The position numbers and the translations under genes are program-made. From Ariolimax columbianus (lineage: Eukaryota > Mollusca > Gastropoda > Stylommatophora > Arionidae), in NCBI GenBank assembly GCA_036924085.1, contig JAVGWX010000011.1:26901976-26965975 (forward strand): a stretch of DNA of 64,000 nt, in the 5' to 3' direction. Shown one piece after another: positions 62,580-64,000 of the stretch (positions are counted from its first letter, which is position 1; each line of letters opens with the position of its first letter). The notes beneath the pieces were generated by a model. That model worked only from the letters and a program-made list of their open reading frames with translations. It ran no database searches and had not been told where the DNA came from.

Positions 62580-63025
62580 TAACAAAAGTAACAAGCCAAT
62601 TTTACTACCAATTATTATACTTAAACTTTATATGTATGTTATAAAATTGGTTCTAAATGTGGTTATAGCCGGGGGTGGAGGTTGAGGAAGAACTCTGAAC
62701 AAACTAAATGCTCTCATGGTGTGTGTCATATAGCCTCTGATAACAAAGTCCATCTCCTGGCCTTCGCGCGAAAGAACTGTAGTTTTGAGCAGATGGGGAC
62801 TCGAAAGCATAGGAAGGCATCTCATCTAGAAGACGGAAAACTCTGATTTCAAACTATCTGAAGCCTTGCAGATAAGATAATGGCGTATCTTGTTGAGTTT
62901 TGTCAGATATGGCTGTGCAACCTGTTTTCTGATAATTCTGAAAGTTGGTCAACATCTACCAGACCTGACAACCGATGATGTGCGAAGGATCATATGCAAG
63001 AGGATACAATGCCTTATCCTAGAGC
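62580..63025. other. Intronic stretch without recognised feature
   Basis: Searched in three minus frames for the end of SH3A (GWW...PxNFV); not found. No repeat family assigned. Confidence 0.5.
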
Positions 63026-63029
63026 AAGG

Positions 63030-63400
63030 AATGGCCTCAGCTGAGTGTTGTGGCAGGGCAGACCAGGCCCTTAGCCTTGGTTGGCGGCTGGTCTAAAAGT
63101 GAAGCCCCAACAGGTGAACAGATAGAGCATTCCTCTACTGATCCGGCAGCTTCTGCAGCTTGCCTTGTTCCAAGCGTATTGGTATCACCTTTCCTTTGGA
63201 GCAGATTGAGAGAGGGACAATGCTGCATAGGCAACACATGGTCTCTATATTTCTGCCCGAGCTTTGTGCTAAAAGCACAATTACTATCGTCTGACAAGAC
63301 GAAAAGAGCCAATAATGATGTTATTAAATCGGAGCGCCTGGCCAAGCGGCTATTCTTCTTCTTCATCGCATTTTTTGATATTTACACTGTCAGATGAGTT
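63030..63400 (-). repeat. Dispersed repeat shared with 15590-15700
   Basis: The block AATTACTATCGTCTGACAAG and AGAGCCAATAATGATG is the reverse of CATCATTATTGGCTC and CAGACGATAGCAATT at 15600-15660. A CTTCTTCTTCATCGCA end suggests an element with a GAAGAAG tail. Confidence 0.55.
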
Positions 63401-63599
63401 CATTTGATGAACTCAACCATTGTTTGGATCTCTTCTTTAGTTCTAAATAGTTTTTTGAGTTCAGTGTTTAATCGTTGTGTCATTGTATTATCTTTATCTG
63501 ATCATACATGGGACAGTTCTGTTGATCTTGTTGCTAATGCCACTCGTACTTAAGTTAGATACTCTTTATGACTTTTTCTGTGAAGGTGGGTTACAGTGG

Positions 63600-64000
63600 T
63601 TCATCTAAACATCCAGAGGCCCATTTGAAAAGGTGGATTAAGGTCCCAACTGTAGGACAATCCGAGGCCCTTGGGTTAGCTCACCACTATAGAGATCAGT
63701 GTTGATGCCCACTTCATTAGTCAGGCTGCCATAAAGAAGCCTGTTTGCGGGGAAAACTGCTAAAAAGTGATGTTGGATCTTCATCAGTTTGTTTCACCTG
63801 ACCCTGACTAACATATTCTGATCAGTATGTTTCACCTGATCCTGACTTACATAGTCTGATGAGCATGTTTCACCTGACGCTGACATCATCTGATCCGTAT
63901 GTTTCACCTGATCCTGACTTACATATTCTGATCAGTATGTTTCACCTGGCCCTGACAAACATATTCTGATCAGTATGTTTTGCCTGACTAGACATAAGTC
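63600..64000 (+). repeat. SINE-C relative with tandemly repeated 5' part
   Basis: CCACTATAGAGATCAGTGTT, CAGGCTGCCATAAAGAAGCC, GAAAACTGCTAAAAAGTGA, then five or more units of about 37-38 bp, TGATCAGTATGTTTCACCTG plus ACCCTGACTTACATATTC. It runs off the right edge. Confidence 0.75.

Larger units (their letters stand above)
7592..64000 (-). other. SH3KBP1/CD2AP: Host gene span: SH3KBP1/CD2AP (CIN85/CMS/cindr) family adaptor, 5'-incomplete
   Basis: Eleven minus-strand exons assemble into 1593 nt (530 codons plus stop). Every junction has an AG acceptor, a GT donor and matching phase. Domain order is basic linker, SH3B (about residues 46-102), linker with VGLGNIF and PIKLRA, SH3C (about 196-255), Pro/Lys-rich stretch (258-354), CPI motif (369-385), coiled coil (448-527). 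This is the order in vertebrate CIN85 and CD2AP (about 640-665 residues). Family members bind Cbl and other ligands through SH3 domains, bind actin capping protein through CPI, and act in receptor endocytosis and cortical actin control. The first SH3 domain and start codon are not in the window, so the gene continues past 64000. Invertebrates generally carry one gene equivalent to both vertebrate paralogues, so the paralogue name is not decided. Skipped exons of length divisible by three cannot be excluded. Confidence 0.9.

Noticed and set aside
62580..64000. Exon for the first SH3 domain
   Set aside because: No frame on the minus strand shows an ALYDY-like strand with GWW and PxNFV; it must lie beyond the window.
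1..64000. A defence system, biosynthetic cluster or other multi-gene system
   Set aside because: Only one host gene is present; all other coding traces are transposon relics. The novelty here lies in repeat and splice-site structure.

Overview
The window is eukaryotic (metazoan) nuclear DNA. It shows large phase-matched introns, no dense coding, and a heavy load of degraded LINEs, tRNA-derived SINEs, TTAA-flanked piggyBac-type elements and minisatellites. The repeat mix and the divergence of the host protein suggest an invertebrate, probably a lophotrochozoan such as a mollusc. That placement is an inference; no sequence here identifies the species.

One host gene can be read, on the minus strand: an orthologue of the SH3KBP1 (CIN85)/CD2AP (CMS)/Drosophila cindr family of endocytic and actin adaptors. 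Eleven exons were assembled by homology, splice sites and phase: 62446-62575, 59352-59449, 50988-51129, 46715-46848, 44315-44393, 43316-43503, 41152-41260, 32267-32449, 25934-26046, 10390-10519 and 7592-7878. All ten junctions agree in phase and give a 530-residue open product with, in order, a basic linker, the second SH3 domain (SH3B), a conserved GxGxIF...IKLR linker, the third SH3 domain (SH3C), a proline/lysine-rich region, a capping-protein-interaction (CPI) motif and a C-terminal coiled coil. The exon(s) for the first SH3 domain and the start codon lie beyond position 64000. The introns hold almost everything else in the window.

Layout: 1-7590 is downstream of the gene (SINEs, LINE remnants, a piggyBac-type element). 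7592-10519 holds the last two exons, separated by a 36-bp minisatellite that runs into the 5' splice site. 10520-25933 is a large intron with a mariner relic, an RTE-like LINE, SINEs and two adjacent arrays at 22.1-24.15 kb. 26047-41151 holds SINE-A/B, two copies of an RNase H-bearing LINE and a nested composite at 37.2-39.3 kb. 41152-51129 is the exon-rich part (six exons in 10 kb). 51130-64000 has long introns with SINE-A clusters, a Tc1-like transposase and several LINE relics.

Repeat families named here: SINE-A (GAAGAAG tail, about 165 or 345 bp), SINE-B (related, GATGAAGAAG tail), SINE-C (about 320-350 bp, AAC tail), SINE-D, -E, -F and -G (tRNA-derived or tRNA-like heads), SINE-H (weak tRNA-like head), PB1 and PB2 (TTAA-flanked nonautonomous elements), and LINE relics of two kinds: RTE/CR1-like without RNase H, and I-like with RNase H. 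Element ends are approximate unless target-site duplications (TSDs) are given.
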